The notes under the pieces: generated by a model
Database searches by the model: none
Told to the model about the DNA's origin: nothing
What the model saw: the letters and a program-made list of their open reading frames with translations, nothing else
Position numbers and translations under genes: made by a program
Shown here: positions 52,435 through 60,935 of the stretch, one piece after another
Layout: each line of letters opens with the position of its first letter
Position numbering within the stretch: the first letter of the stretch is position 1
Assembly: GCA_963691775.1 (NCBI GenBank)
Contig: OY829369.1
Span: 620,001 to 684,000, forward strand
Origin: JAZBPO01 sp963691775
Lineage (GTDB): Bacteria; Pseudomonadota; Gammaproteobacteria; Pseudomonadales; Azotimanducaceae
Reading direction: 5' to 3'
DNA: 64,000 nt

Positions 52435-52448
52435 AGACCTGTTTCTTG

Positions 52449-52471
52449 CGCGCCCCGACGATCGGGGCGCG
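52449..52471. terminator. perfect 10-bp hairpin between convergent azurin and small-ORF genes
   Basis: CGCGCCCCGA and TCGGGGCGCG pair perfectly around CGA. No T-run follows on the plus strand, so it is not a classic intrinsic terminator there; it may protect the azurin mRNA 3' end or act bidirectionally. It begins 15 bp after the azurin stop and ends 18 bp before the stop of the minus-strand small gene. Confidence 0.6.
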
Positions 52472-52488
52472 TAGGACGGCAGCGACTC

Positions 52489-52644
52489 TCAGTCGGCCGA
52501 CTGCTCAGCAGCTTTCTCACGCGCCGCGCGCTTCGTCCTGATGATGTCTTCGCGAACGACCATCCCGTTCACCATGGCGTTACGGAAGAGCCATAAGGAA
52601 CCGATTGCAATTGCTGCAGTCACTACGATCATTGAGACAGGCAT
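52489..52644 (-). CDS. 51-residue single-pass membrane protein
   Basis: Encodes MPVSMIVVTAAIAIGSLWLF followed by RNAMVNGMVVREDIIRTKRA and AREKAAEQSAD. One transmembrane helix with a basic then mixed-charge cytoplasmic helix. GGAG sits nine bases before the ATG. It is convergent with azurin. I do not recognise the family, but the layout (helix plus a REKA-type charged tail) resembles the small protein after crtB (34716-34892). Probably real because start, ribosome site and amphipathic composition are all good. Confidence 0.6.
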   Translation of the reverse strand: MPVSMIVVTAAIAIGSLWLFRNAMVNGMVVREDIIRTKRAAREKAAEQSAD

Positions 52645-52768
52645 AGCCGTAAACTCCAGTTGACAGCATGCCCTGCAGACTACCCTGCAAACGCCCTCGC
52701 GTCCTCCCCTGCTCGATCCGACGCACGCCCCAGCCCAATGTCTACCGGGGGGCCACCGAAACGAGAAT

Positions 52769-53560
52769 TCACCGTCCGCTAAACTGCGCGTCGCGTTTTT
52801 CGAGAAAGGCCGAGACCCCTTCCTTGAAGTCCGTGGAACGACCCGCCTCGTTTTGCAGTTGCGCTTCGAGATCGAGCTGCGCCTCGTAGCTGTTGCTGTA
52901 GCTCTGCCAGTAGGCGCGACGAATAAGTGCTAGCGAGCGCGGCCCGGCCGCGAGCCGCTCGGCAATCTTCATGGACTCCGCGAGCAGTACGTCGTCCTCG
53001 AAGACGCGATTGATCAGGCCCCACTCGAGCGCCCTTTCGGCGGGCAGGCGCTCAGCGAGCAGCGACAGCTCCATCGCCCGGCCCCAACCGATGAGGCGCG
53101 GGAGCAAGAAGGTCGCGCCACCATCAGGAATCAGGCCGATGCGGGCGAACGCCTGCAGAAAGAATGCACGCGGAGAGGCGCACACAATATCGCCCATGAG
53201 CGCGAAGCTCATGCCGACGCCGGCGGCTGCGCCGTTCACTGCGGTGACGATCGGCATCTGCAGATCGCGCAAACCGCACAGCAGAGGGTGATAGCCGGTC
53301 CGTAGGCCGTCACCGGCTCCTTGCGTCTCCCGCTCCCGACTCCGCTCCTCGTCGGCGAGGTTGGCGCCAGCACAGAAGCCTCGACCGGCCCCCGTGATGA
53401 GCAGACAGCGCGTCTGCGGGCCACGGTCGCGCACTTCACGAACCGCCGTCTGCAATTCGCGCAGCATCTGCGCTCCGACGGCATTCATCACTTCCGGATG
53501 ATCGAAGGTAAGGACCGCGACCGCCCCCTCGTACTCGAGCTTCAGGCGTTCATAGCTCAT
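52769..53560 (-). CDS. enoyl-CoA hydratase/isomerase family protein
   Basis: 263 residues, crotonase fold. VLTFDHPEVMNAVGAQML, GRGFCAGANLADE (first oxyanion loop), VNGAAAGVGMSFALMGDIVCAS, and IGLIPDGGATFLLPRLIG (second) are present. The catalytic-Glu position equivalent reads Asp/Gly, so it may be an isomerase or another crotonase rather than a true hydratase. GGGGAGA precedes the ATG at 53560; a longer start at 53575 is less likely. It shares an acyl-CoA theme with the region. Confidence 0.9.
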   Translation of the reverse strand: MSYERLKLEYEGAVAVLTFDHPEVMNAVGAQMLRELQTAVREVRDRGPQTRCLLITGAGRGFCAGANLADEERSRERETQGAGDGLRTGYHPLLCGLRDLQMPIVTAVNGAAAGVGMSFALMGDIVCASPRAFFLQAFARIGLIPDGGATFLLPRLIGWGRAMELSLLAERLPAERALEWGLINRVFEDDVLLAESMKIAERLAAGPRSLALIRRAYWQSYSNSYEAQLDLEAQLQNEAGRSTDFKEGVSAFLEKRDAQFSGR

Positions 53561-53634
53561 AGCAAGTCTCCCCAATACACAGCACCGCGCATCGCCGTTC
53601 GGCGAACTGCGTGAATCATCTGAGTATACGGTGC

Positions 53635-55833
53635 TCAGCGCCCCCCGGAAGGGGTCCCATCCGCAGGCCTTTCGGCAAGTTCATCGAGCTCTTCCAGGCT
53701 CTTTTCCAGCCGCATCCGGGCTGTGTGCGAAAGAAAAAGCTGATCGTCAGCGGCAAGGCGCGCCAAGCGCGCGTAGTGCCGTTCCACGTCGGCCAACAAT
53801 TCCGCGGTGAGCATGCCAACGAAGAGATCCGCAATTCGGAAACAGTACTGGAACTTAAAGTTCTCTCGCGCATTCGCGAACGCATGCGCGCGCTCGTCAT
53901 GGGCCTGCCGAAAGCCCGCGGCGAGCGTACGTCGCCAGAGCGTCTCCACGCGCCGCGCGAGCACGTTGCTTTTCGAGTCGCCTTCGGTACGTCGCAGGCG
54001 CGACACCAACCCCCGCGACACGAAAACCGCCATGAGCGCCTGCCGAACCGGCGCCGGCAACAGCACGGGAGACAGTACGCGCGGCACCGGAACGCGCTCG
54101 ATGAGCTTCTCGACTGCACCGACGGGATCGTCCCGCATCATCTGACGCTCCGCGCGCTCGTTAAGCAGTGCACCGCTACGGGCCGCATCGGGAAGCATGC
54201 GCTCTATACGTTCATAGGCCTGGCCGAGTCGCTCCACGAGCCAGGCACGAAGCCCGGCAAGATTGCGAGCGCGCTCCGTGCCTTCTGCCCCTAGCCAGTC
54301 AGCGTTGAAGGTCGCCAGGGCTGCATCAAGGATGCGCGGCGCATTGTGCTCCGCCAGCAGGGCTTCAGGTACCGGGCGCCTGAGCAGATAGCGCGTGCCC
54401 TGCTCTTCCATGAAGGCATCAAGCTCCCGGGCAAAGCGGCCGTCATCCGCAAGGGACTCAAGCACCTCGGCCGCCGCGTCTTCGCGAATGCGCTGCCGCT
54501 CTCCATCGAGGATGCGCTGGACCGCTGCGAGCGCCTCTGCACGCGCCATGCCCGACGCGTCGGTGCCCAGCAGCGTCGTATCACGATCAAGCGCAGAGCG
54601 AACGACGGCGCGACACTGCTGCGCGGCGGCGCGCGCTCGGCGACCTTCTTCCCCTTCCCGAGGCGCATACGCCAGGGCTGTGAGCTCAGCACGCAGGGAC
54701 GATGCGCCGGCACGGACCTGTTCCCAGCTCGCTGCCGCGCCGCGCCGCCTCCACAGCGCCATCATCAACTCGAGCTCGGGGTCCTCACCGCTCGCCGCAG
54801 CAAGCGCTTCGAGCCCGGCTAAAACGCGCGGCTCTGCGGCCAAACCGAGCGTCTTTTCGAGGTCCGCTTGTACGCGATCGCGCAGCCCCTCCAGGCTCTC
54901 AAGATCGAGCGGATCGAAGGCATCGACGTTGAGCACGGGAATCACGCGGTCGCTTGCGCCAGATTGCGCCACGAGGCGCAAGAGATCGCGGTCCCCCTGA
55001 CGCAGACCAAGGCGCGACTGGACTACATAGAGGATCGCATCGGCGCGCTGGATGACCGACTCCACATCGGCGAAGTCGAGCGCGTTCAGGCTGTCGCTGC
55101 CTTGACAGTCGATCAGTTCAAGATTGTGCGGCAGGGGGACTTCCCCCGGCGGCAACTCAAGATCGATGCCCTGTATGAGTGCCGCCATGTCCACGGATTC
55201 AGTCCAGGTGAGATAGGCGTCGAACGCGTCTGCGTCATAGCTGAGCGCCCCCTCGCGGGCGATCTGCTCGACGACTTCCGGCGCCTCCCGCGTCTGCAGC
55301 TCGACAAGCCCGGCGATGCTGCGACGGATGCGCGCAAGAGAGCGGGGCAGCAGGCCGAGCAAGGGTGCATCGGCGTCAACGTCGGCGAGTCGCCTGTTCG
55401 TTCGGCAAGCATCCTCGAACGCGGACAGCGCTTGAACAAGCGCAGCCGTACCCTCGGGCGAGTAGGGATTCGCCGGCACCTCCTCAGCCAGAGCCACCAT
55501 GCGAAAGTCGAACTCGAGGCGCGCGCGCAACAACTCTGCATCGGCGAACAGCACCCGCGCAGACAGCGCCTCTGCGTGCCGAGCCCGGGTCAGATTGAAG
55601 GTTTTGACACCCGAACCGCGCGGCATGACGTCGCGACCTACAAGCGCGTTGACGAGCGTCGATTTACCGGACTTGATGGTGCCCAGCAAATACACCTCAT
55701 AGCGTGGGCGCGAAGCACGAAACAGGTCTTCGGAATCCGGTAACGCTGTCGCAAGCGCAGGCACATCACGGCGCAGCGTCGTCGTCAAAGCGGCAAGGCG
55801 TTCGAGGGGCGTGCCGAGCACAGCGTTCTCCAA
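53635..55833 (-). CDS. dynamin-like GTPase
   Basis: 732 residues. G1 P-loop GTIKSGKSTLVNALVG (51 onward), switch region GSGVKTFNLTR, G3 IDCQGSDSLNALDFADVE, and G4-like VLNVDAFDPL, in a dynamin-type G domain, with long helical arms after about residue 300 and a possible hydrophobic paddle (VRQALMAVFVSRGLV near 590). Bacterial dynamin-like proteins remodel membranes or protect against stress and phage. TTG start assumed. No partner dynamin is adjacent; the divergent 56015 gene may be a partner. Function not assigned. Confidence 0.8.
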   Translation of the reverse strand: MENAVLGTPLERLAALTTTLRRDVPALATALPDSEDLFRASRPRYEVYLLGTIKSGKSTLVNALVGRDVMPRGSGVKTFNLTRARHAEALSARVLFADAELLRARLEFDFRMVALAEEVPANPYSPEGTAALVQALSAFEDACRTNRRLADVDADAPLLGLLPRSLARIRRSIAGLVELQTREAPEVVEQIAREGALSYDADAFDAYLTWTESVDMAALIQGIDLELPPGEVPLPHNLELIDCQGSDSLNALDFADVESVIQRADAILYVVQSRLGLRQGDRDLLRLVAQSGASDRVIPVLNVDAFDPLDLESLEGLRDRVQADLEKTLGLAAEPRVLAGLEALAAASGEDPELELMMALWRRRGAAASWEQVRAGASSLRAELTALAYAPREGEEGRRARAAAQQCRAVVRSALDRDTTLLGTDASGMARAEALAAVQRILDGERQRIREDAAAEVLESLADDGRFARELDAFMEEQGTRYLLRRPVPEALLAEHNAPRILDAALATFNADWLGAEGTERARNLAGLRAWLVERLGQAYERIERMLPDAARSGALLNERAERQMMRDDPVGAVEKLIERVPVPRVLSPVLLPAPVRQALMAVFVSRGLVSRLRRTEGDSKSNVLARRVETLWRRTLAAGFRQAHDERAHAFANARENFKFQYCFRIADLFVGMLTAELLADVERHYARLARLAADDQLFLSHTARMRLEKSLEELDELAERPADGTPSGGR

Positions 55834-56014
55834 GGCTGATCGGGACGCGGATGTTACTTCAGCCCGGCCTCAGCGCCTCGTCTCCAGAAAACGGCGCTGA
55901 GACCTACCAATCACCCGTCGACCCGGACGCGGGTCGGGGCTGGACGCATGGACACGCTACTTCCTAGACTTCCGCGGCCCTGGTTCTGGCTTTTTACACG
56001 TGCCTCGTCCCCGC

Positions 56015-56821
56015 ATGATCATCATCGAAGGTTTGCCCGGTCGCGATCGCATTGCGCTCGCTCAAGCCGTCGGTCTGCAATACGAGGCGCATGGCGTCGA
56101 CGCACGATGCCCGGCCGCAACGGAGAAGGGTCATCCGCTCAGGCGCAGCTGGGACTGTAACGGCTACGACGATGCCAACAGCTTCGCGCATACGCTCGTA
56201 CATCAATGGGAGAACTTCGCGATCCGCGCCGAGGCCGACGCTGTGCCGTGGATCTGTGCCGGGGTCTGGCTGGACGCGCCACGCACCCTCGCAGCGGAGG
56301 GGATGCTGGACGTTGCTGGCGCCGCAGCGCTTGCGGCCGAACTGTTCGATGCGCTTGCGCCACTCGAACCCTGCCTCGTCTATCTCGGCGGCCGCGACAG
56401 CGATGAGGTGGGTGACGCGGCCTTCGCAGGCCTCCAGGCTCACCGCACGCTGCTCAACGGAGCCCGCCTGACGGCGACAGAGCGGGTCGACGAGGTACTT
56501 GCGGTCCTGGGCATGTCGCGTCGGGAGATCAGCCTTGCACCGAATCTGGCCACGCGCATCGCGGGACGCTATGGCGGCCAGGCCCAGCAGCTCGTACTGC
56601 AGCCGACCGCTGACACACTCACGCTCACCGGCCTCCCAGCAGAACTCGGCCGCTCGCGCCCCCTGCTGCCTGCTCCGAATGGCCGCTTCGTCGTTGCCGG
56701 CGTGGACCTCGAGCTGCGCGTCGATATGGATAACGAAGGCGCCGCGCGCGGCTTGCTTGTAGACGCCAGCGAGCCGGCCCTCGCCGATTGGCCAGTGTTT
56801 CTGGAGTGGGAAGCGAGCTGA
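56015..56821 (+). CDS. putative P-loop protein with imperfect Walker A; function unknown
   Basis: 268 residues. The N-terminus MIIIEGLPGRDRIALAQAV has a P-loop look, but the usual GKST/GKS is replaced by GRDR, so nucleotide binding is doubtful. A later segment GVWLDAPRTLAAEGML and CLVYLGGRDSDEVG may be a kinase-like core; the C-terminal part FVVAGVDLELRVDMDNEG looks like a beta domain. A GTG at 56000 could add five residues. It is divergent from the dynamin-like gene and followed at once by the NTF2-like gene. No family is assigned. Confidence 0.6.
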   Translation: MIIIEGLPGRDRIALAQAVGLQYEAHGVDARCPAATEKGHPLRRSWDCNGYDDANSFAHTLVHQWENFAIRAEADAVPWICAGVWLDAPRTLAAEGMLDVAGAAALAAELFDALAPLEPCLVYLGGRDSDEVGDAAFAGLQAHRTLLNGARLTATERVDEVLAVLGMSRREISLAPNLATRIAGRYGGQAQQLVLQPTADTLTLTGLPAELGRSRPLLPAPNGRFVVAGVDLELRVDMDNEGAARGLLVDASEPALADWPVFLEWEAS

Positions 56822-56825
56822 CTGA

Positions 56826-57245
56826 ATGACTCACGACGTCTCCTTCGAGCGGCAGCGGATTGAATACGCGTGCGCCGCCTTGTGCGTCGACTTCGCGCGG
56901 GCGCTTGATTTCACCGACCAGGATCACTTCCTCGAGCTCTTCACCGACGATGCCGTGCTGGTGTATGCAGATCGCTGCGAAGGGCACTCCGCCATTGCTC
57001 GGTTTGTGGGCAGCCGAGCCCGCGACACTACGACTCGCCATGTCGTGAGCAATATCTGGATCGATGTCATCGACGACGCTCAGGCACGAGGCCTGAGCTA
57101 CTGCACCGTGTACGCGGGTTTGGCTGGCAAGGCTCCGAACGCAGTCGCCGTCGGCCACGCCCAAGACCGATATCGATGTGTCGAAGGGGAGTGGAAATTC
57201 GCGCGTCGGCACTGCCACTGGGCCTTTGGCGCGCCGCAGGCCTGA
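56826..57245 (+). CDS. NTF2-like / SnoaL-like domain protein
   Basis: 139 residues in one cone-shaped alpha+beta domain. ALDFTDQDHFLELFTDDAVLVYA, then GHSAIARFVGSR, TRHVVSNIWIDVIDD, and YRCVEGEWKFARRHCHWAF (parts) follow the SnoaL_4 pattern used by small isomerases, hydrolases and ring-hydroxylating subunits. Starts four bases after the previous stop and ends just before the GNAT gene; it belongs to a small plus-strand operon (56015-58720). Substrate unknown. Confidence 0.8.
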   Translation: MTHDVSFERQRIEYACAALCVDFARALDFTDQDHFLELFTDDAVLVYADRCEGHSAIARFVGSRARDTTTRHVVSNIWIDVIDDAQARGLSYCTVYAGLAGKAPNAVAVGHAQDRYRCVEGEWKFARRHCHWAFGAPQA

Positions 57246-57284
57246 CCCATGGACGGCGCCGGCGGCGCTCGCGATACTCGCTGC

Positions 57285-57785
57285 ATGTCACATGCCGCTC
57301 CCATCACTCTTCTGCCCGCGACCCTGGCGGACGCCCTGCCGCTGGCCCTGCTGTCACGCGACCTCGTTGAGGTCGGCCTGCCCTGGTCGTGGCGACCGGA
57401 CCGAATCGCGGCCGCAGTCCAGGATCCCGAAAGCGTAGTGCTGTTGGCCCGTTCAGGGCCTGAGATCGCGGGCTTCGCGACCATGCTCTATCGCGATCGT
57501 AGCGCCCATCTCAGCCTACTAGCAGTTGCCCCTCGCTGGCGCCGCGCGGGGGTTGGCAGTCGCCTGATCGAATGGCTGGAGACGACGGCGCTCGTTGCCG
57601 GGGTGGAGTGGATCGGCCTTGAGGTTCGTGCCCGCAATAAGGGCGCGCGCACGTTCTACGAGCACCTCGGCTACCAGGCTCGCGACTACGTGCCCGGCTA
57701 CTACCGCGGTCGCGAATCGGCAATTCGCATGCGTCGAGACCTGCGCCCCGCAGCACCGGTGGATCTGACTTCGGAGGGCGCTTGA
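57285..57785 (+). CDS. GNAT-family N-acetyltransferase
   Basis: 166 residues. The acetyl-CoA-binding motif A is LLAVAPRWRRAGVGSRLIEWL (R-x-x-G-x-G type) and motif B is ARNKGARTFYEHLGYQARDYVPGYY. It resembles RimI/ribosomal-protein-type enzymes. ATG at 57285 is chosen as homology starts there; ATG at 57249 would add 12 residues. Its stop overlaps the LLM gene start (TGATG). Target unknown. Confidence 0.85.
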   Translation: MSHAAPITLLPATLADALPLALLSRDLVEVGLPWSWRPDRIAAAVQDPESVVLLARSGPEIAGFATMLYRDRSAHLSLLAVAPRWRRAGVGSRLIEWLETTALVAGVEWIGLEVRARNKGARTFYEHLGYQARDYVPGYYRGRESAIRMRRDLRPAAPVDLTSEGA

Positions 57786-58720
57786 TGACATCCGTGCCCC
57801 TGCGCATCGGCACCCTGGGCAGCGACGCCCTGCTCACGGGGCCCTTTGACGCCCGCGCGCGCCTCGCCGCGGCCATCGAAGCGGCCGATATCGATCACCT
57901 CTTCGTCGCGGACCACATCAGTTTTCATGACGGAACCGGGATGGACGGCCTCGTCGACACGGCCGTGTTGACCACGCTCTGCCCGCGCCTTGAGGTCTGT
58001 ATCGGGGTCTACCTGCTAGCGCTTCGACATCCTGTAGCTGTCGCTCGTCAGCTTGCATCGCTTGCCCGCAGTGCGCCCGGTCGCATCGTGCTGGGCGTCG
58101 GCGTAGGCGGCGAGGACCGCCACGAGATCGAGATCTGTGGCGTTGACCCAAAGCGTCGCGGTGATCGCACCGACCATTGTCTTTCAGCACTCGAGGGCCT
58201 GCTCAGCGGCGCGCCCAGCAGTTACAGCTGCGATCATTTTTCTTGGCAAGACGCGATCATCAAACCGCGCCCGGCGGAACGGATTCCGATCCTCGTCGGG
58301 GGACGCGCGGACGCAGCCCTGCGCCGCGCAGGGCGCTTCGGCGACGGCTGGCTCGGCGTATGGAGTTCCGCATCACGCTTTGAAGCAGCGGTGGCACAGG
58401 TAGAAGCCCACGCGGAGGCCGCCGGCAGACTCGATGCCTGTCGCGCCCACGGCATGCAGATCTGGGTGGGCGTCGATGAGGACGCGGAAGTCGCCCGGTC
58501 GCGCCTCGCACGCCGGATGGAGCAGTTCTACCGAGTGCCCTACGAACGGTTCGAACGCTACGCCCCATACGGTTCGCCCGAGACCGTCGCAGACGCGCTG
58601 ACACCCTATCTGGAAGCAGGTTGCCGGCGCTTCAATCTCATGCCGGTGGCCAGCAGCGAAATCGCGGGCGTCGAGGCGATCGGTGAGATCGCACGCCTGC
58701 TGAGGTCGCGTGATCCCTAA
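57785..58720 (+). CDS. LLM-class flavin-dependent oxidoreductase
   Basis: 311 residues, luciferase-like TIM barrel. DHLFVADHISFHDGTG, GVYLLALRHPVAVARQLASL, GRIVLGVGVGGEDRHEIEICGVDPKRRGDRTD (parts) and IPILVGGRADAALRRAGRFGDGWLG are the LLM hallmarks, so FMN or F420 is the likely cofactor. The ATG overlaps the GNAT stop. The end overlaps the convergent YqaA gene by four bases. Substrate unknown. Confidence 0.88.
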   Translation: MTSVPLRIGTLGSDALLTGPFDARARLAAAIEAADIDHLFVADHISFHDGTGMDGLVDTAVLTTLCPRLEVCIGVYLLALRHPVAVARQLASLARSAPGRIVLGVGVGGEDRHEIEICGVDPKRRGDRTDHCLSALEGLLSGAPSSYSCDHFSWQDAIIKPRPAERIPILVGGRADAALRRAGRFGDGWLGVWSSASRFEAAVAQVEAHAEAAGRLDACRAHGMQIWVGVDEDAEVARSRLARRMEQFYRVPYERFERYAPYGSPETVADALTPYLEAGCRRFNLMPVASSEIAGVEAIGEIARLLRSRDP

Positions 58721-59235
58721 GCGCCAGCCACGAGCGCGGCGCCGGAAAGCGTGAGCCCGATCACCACCGCGAAGCGCAAGCCTTTTCCTGTGCCTACGAG
58801 AACCAGGAACGGCAACAGCCGAACACGCATCAGACCCGCATAGAAGGTCAGCGCATCGCCTCCGACCGGCGCCCAGGCCAACAGAAGCGAGATCCGCCCG
58901 TAGCGACCGAACCATGCCTGGGCCCGTCCAATCTGCGCATCATCTAAGCGCAGCCGCTTGAGCCAGCCCGGCGACCCGCGCTCGCGCCGCCAGTTTTCAA
59001 GGCGCACCCCGATCCACCAGTTCACAACGGCTCCAAGGGTGTTGCCGCAGGTCGCGGCGCACCAGAGCAACAGGGGGTCCCGGCCCGCGATCAGCAAACC
59101 CGCGAGCACAAGCTCGGAATAGAATGGCAAGAAGGTTGCCGCCACGAACGCGGACACGAACAGCGCCAGATAATCGAGGCCGGGTATGCCCGGGACGGCC
59201 CACTGTTCCGCCAGCCCGAGGAGCACGTCGCTCAA
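58717..59235 (-). CDS. YqaA-type VTT-domain membrane protein (DedA superfamily)
   Basis: 172 residues. YLALFVSAFVAATFLPFYSELVLAGLL, then CGNTLGAVVNWWIGV, RLRLDDAQIGRAQAWFGRYG, and APVGGDALTFYAGLMR (parts) match YqaA, a short VTT/DedA member thought to be a lipid or small-molecule transporter. The start TTG (59235) overlaps the upstream TGA of the truncated amidotransferase; a longer reading to 59325 is possible but crosses that gene. Convergent overlap with the LLM gene. Confidence 0.83.
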   Translation of the reverse strand: MSDVLLGLAEQWAVPGIPGLDYLALFVSAFVAATFLPFYSELVLAGLLIAGRDPLLLWCAATCGNTLGAVVNWWIGVRLENWRRERGSPGWLKRLRLDDAQIGRAQAWFGRYGRISLLLAWAPVGGDALTFYAGLMRVRLLPFLVLVGTGKGLRFAVVIGLTLSGAALVAGA

Positions 59236-59798
59236 GCGAGTGGGTCCCGACCCAGTGCGGCCTGCTGAAGTCCGCTGAAGAGACGGCGCTGCAGCGGTTG
59301 CCGGGCGACGTACTCTGGATGCCATTGAACGCCAATCACGAACGTGGCGTCGGCATATTCGACGGCTTGCGGAATCCCGTCCGGATTCATGACGACCACC
59401 CGAAGGCCCGCGCCGATGCGTGACACCGCCTGCCGATGGATCGCGTTGATGCCACAGCGATGTCGAGACACGAGACCCACGAAGCGTTCCAGCACATCAG
59501 AGATCCACTCGGCTATCTCCGCGAGCCAGCTCGGGACGGCCGCCGTGTTCACATCGCTTGCAACCTGCTGGACGAGCCTGGAATCGAGTTCGATCCGCAG
59601 GGGGCCGATCGACGTGTCATCGAGCCGCCACGCGACAGCGCTCAGGGCCGTTGCGGTGCCGCCGAGCGTGCCGATGAGCGCATCGACGATTCCCGGGCCC
59701 TGGAGACCACCGCACTCGATTTCGACACCAGGGCGACGCATCTCGCCGTCTGCGCGCCGAGCGCGCTCGGGCAGCGGGAAGGGACGTGCGCTATGCAT
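59232..59798 (-). pseudogene. truncated class-I glutamine amidotransferase (C26) lacking the catalytic Cys
   Basis: 188 residues. The C-terminal half is typical of gamma-Glu-GABA hydrolase-type C26 proteins: CGINAIHRQAVSRIGAGLRVVV, then DGIPQAVEY, FVIGVQWHPEY (catalytic His and Glu). The N-terminal 70 residues do not show the GxCRG nucleophile elbow, so the Cys is missing and the full family length (about 240-260) is not reached. It has a good AGGAG ribosome site, so it may still be translated. I call it a degenerate or pseudogene candidate. Confidence 0.65.
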
Positions 59799-59914
59799 CC
59801 GGACTCCTGTGGGTGCGCTCGAAGAGCAGGGCAGCTCAGGCGCGCGCCGACAAGGCTCGCACGCGCCCCGCGGGCCCTCAAGGCATCGCCACCGGATGTC
59901 TGCAATGACCCCTT

Positions 59915-60931
59915 TCAGGCGGTATCCAGTAGATCACTTGCGCGCGCGATCAACGTCGACATGGAGAACTTGGACGTTTCCCAGAGCGGGTCGTCACGCT
60001 TGCCGCGGCGGTGCAGCATCAGATTGAAGCCAGTGATTACGGCAAATTTGTAAGCAGCGAGCGCGCGAAACCAGCTTAGGTCCGGCAAATCGTCGCCCCA
60101 AGCCGCCTCATACAGACCAATCAGTTGCTCGGGATCCAGGAACACCGGCCGCTGTCTGCCTTCGCTCGCCCAGGCCGCAGCGTCCGAGAAGGTACAGATC
60201 CAGCCAACATCGTTCAGGGTCGCACCGATGCCCGTAAGTTCGAAGTCGATCACGGCTCGCAGCCTGGCATCCGGAGAGCAGAACAGGTTCGCTGTCTGGA
60301 AGTCGCCGTGGAAGACCCCGACCGGAGCGGCTTCAGGGATCGAATCAAGGAGCCCCTGACGCACTGCCCGAGCACCGTCCAGGCGCTCAGGATCGGCCGC
60401 CCGCTCGAGAAAGGTGTCCCAGCGCGTCACGTCATCCGCGAAGGGCATGGGATCGCCCAGGTAGCCAAGCTCCCGCCAGGGCAGACGATGGATGCCAGCG
60501 AGCGCACTCATGACCTCGGCGCCGAGCGCCCGCAGTGACGCGCCATCAAGGGCCGCTCCCCATTCGCCCGGACCGAGACGAAGAACGTCGCCGTCGAGCT
60601 TTGGCACGATGAAGTATGGGCGACCGAACCACTCGAGCTCCTCTCCGTCACCACCGCTCCAGCGGACAGAGCAGTGCGGGACGTCGGTGGCGTCGAGCGC
60701 GTTCAGCACCGTGACCTGGCGCAGCACGTCTGCGGTGCCGCGCCAATTCACGTTAGGCGGGGGCAAGCGCAGGAACCAGGATTCCTCGCCGCCAGCCGCG
60801 TGCGCCGTGAACCCGTAGGCGAAACCCGCATGACCGGGCATCTTGTGCACACCGTCAACACGCGCATCTGAATCGCCATAGCGATCGCGCACGAAGGGCA
60901 CCAGGCGCATGCGGAGCTCATCGAGTTCCAT
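59915..60931 (-). CDS. aminoglycoside phosphotransferase-like kinase (APH family)
   Basis: 338 residues. Core LYGDPMPFADDVTRWDTFLERA in the lobe, the catalytic loop GVFHGDFQTANLFCSPDARLRAVIDFELTG (HGDxxxxN and D/E) and ATLNDVGWICTFSD (parts) show the choline/aminoglycoside kinase fold; relatives next to acyl-CoA genes are often annotated as acyl-CoA dehydrogenase-like or phosphotransferases. Starts four bases after the acyl-CoA ligase stop and has GGAG upstream. Substrate unknown. Confidence 0.85.
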   Translation of the reverse strand: MELDELRMRLVPFVRDRYGDSDARVDGVHKMPGHAGFAYGFTAHAAGGEESWFLRLPPPNVNWRGTADVLRQVTVLNALDATDVPHCSVRWSGGDGEELEWFGRPYFIVPKLDGDVLRLGPGEWGAALDGASLRALGAEVMSALAGIHRLPWRELGYLGDPMPFADDVTRWDTFLERAADPERLDGARAVRQGLLDSIPEAAPVGVFHGDFQTANLFCSPDARLRAVIDFELTGIGATLNDVGWICTFSDAAAWASEGRQRPVFLDPEQLIGLYEAAWGDDLPDLSWFRALAAYKFAVITGFNLMLHRRGKRDDPLWETSKFSMSTLIARASDLLDTA

Positions 60932-60935
60932 GGCC

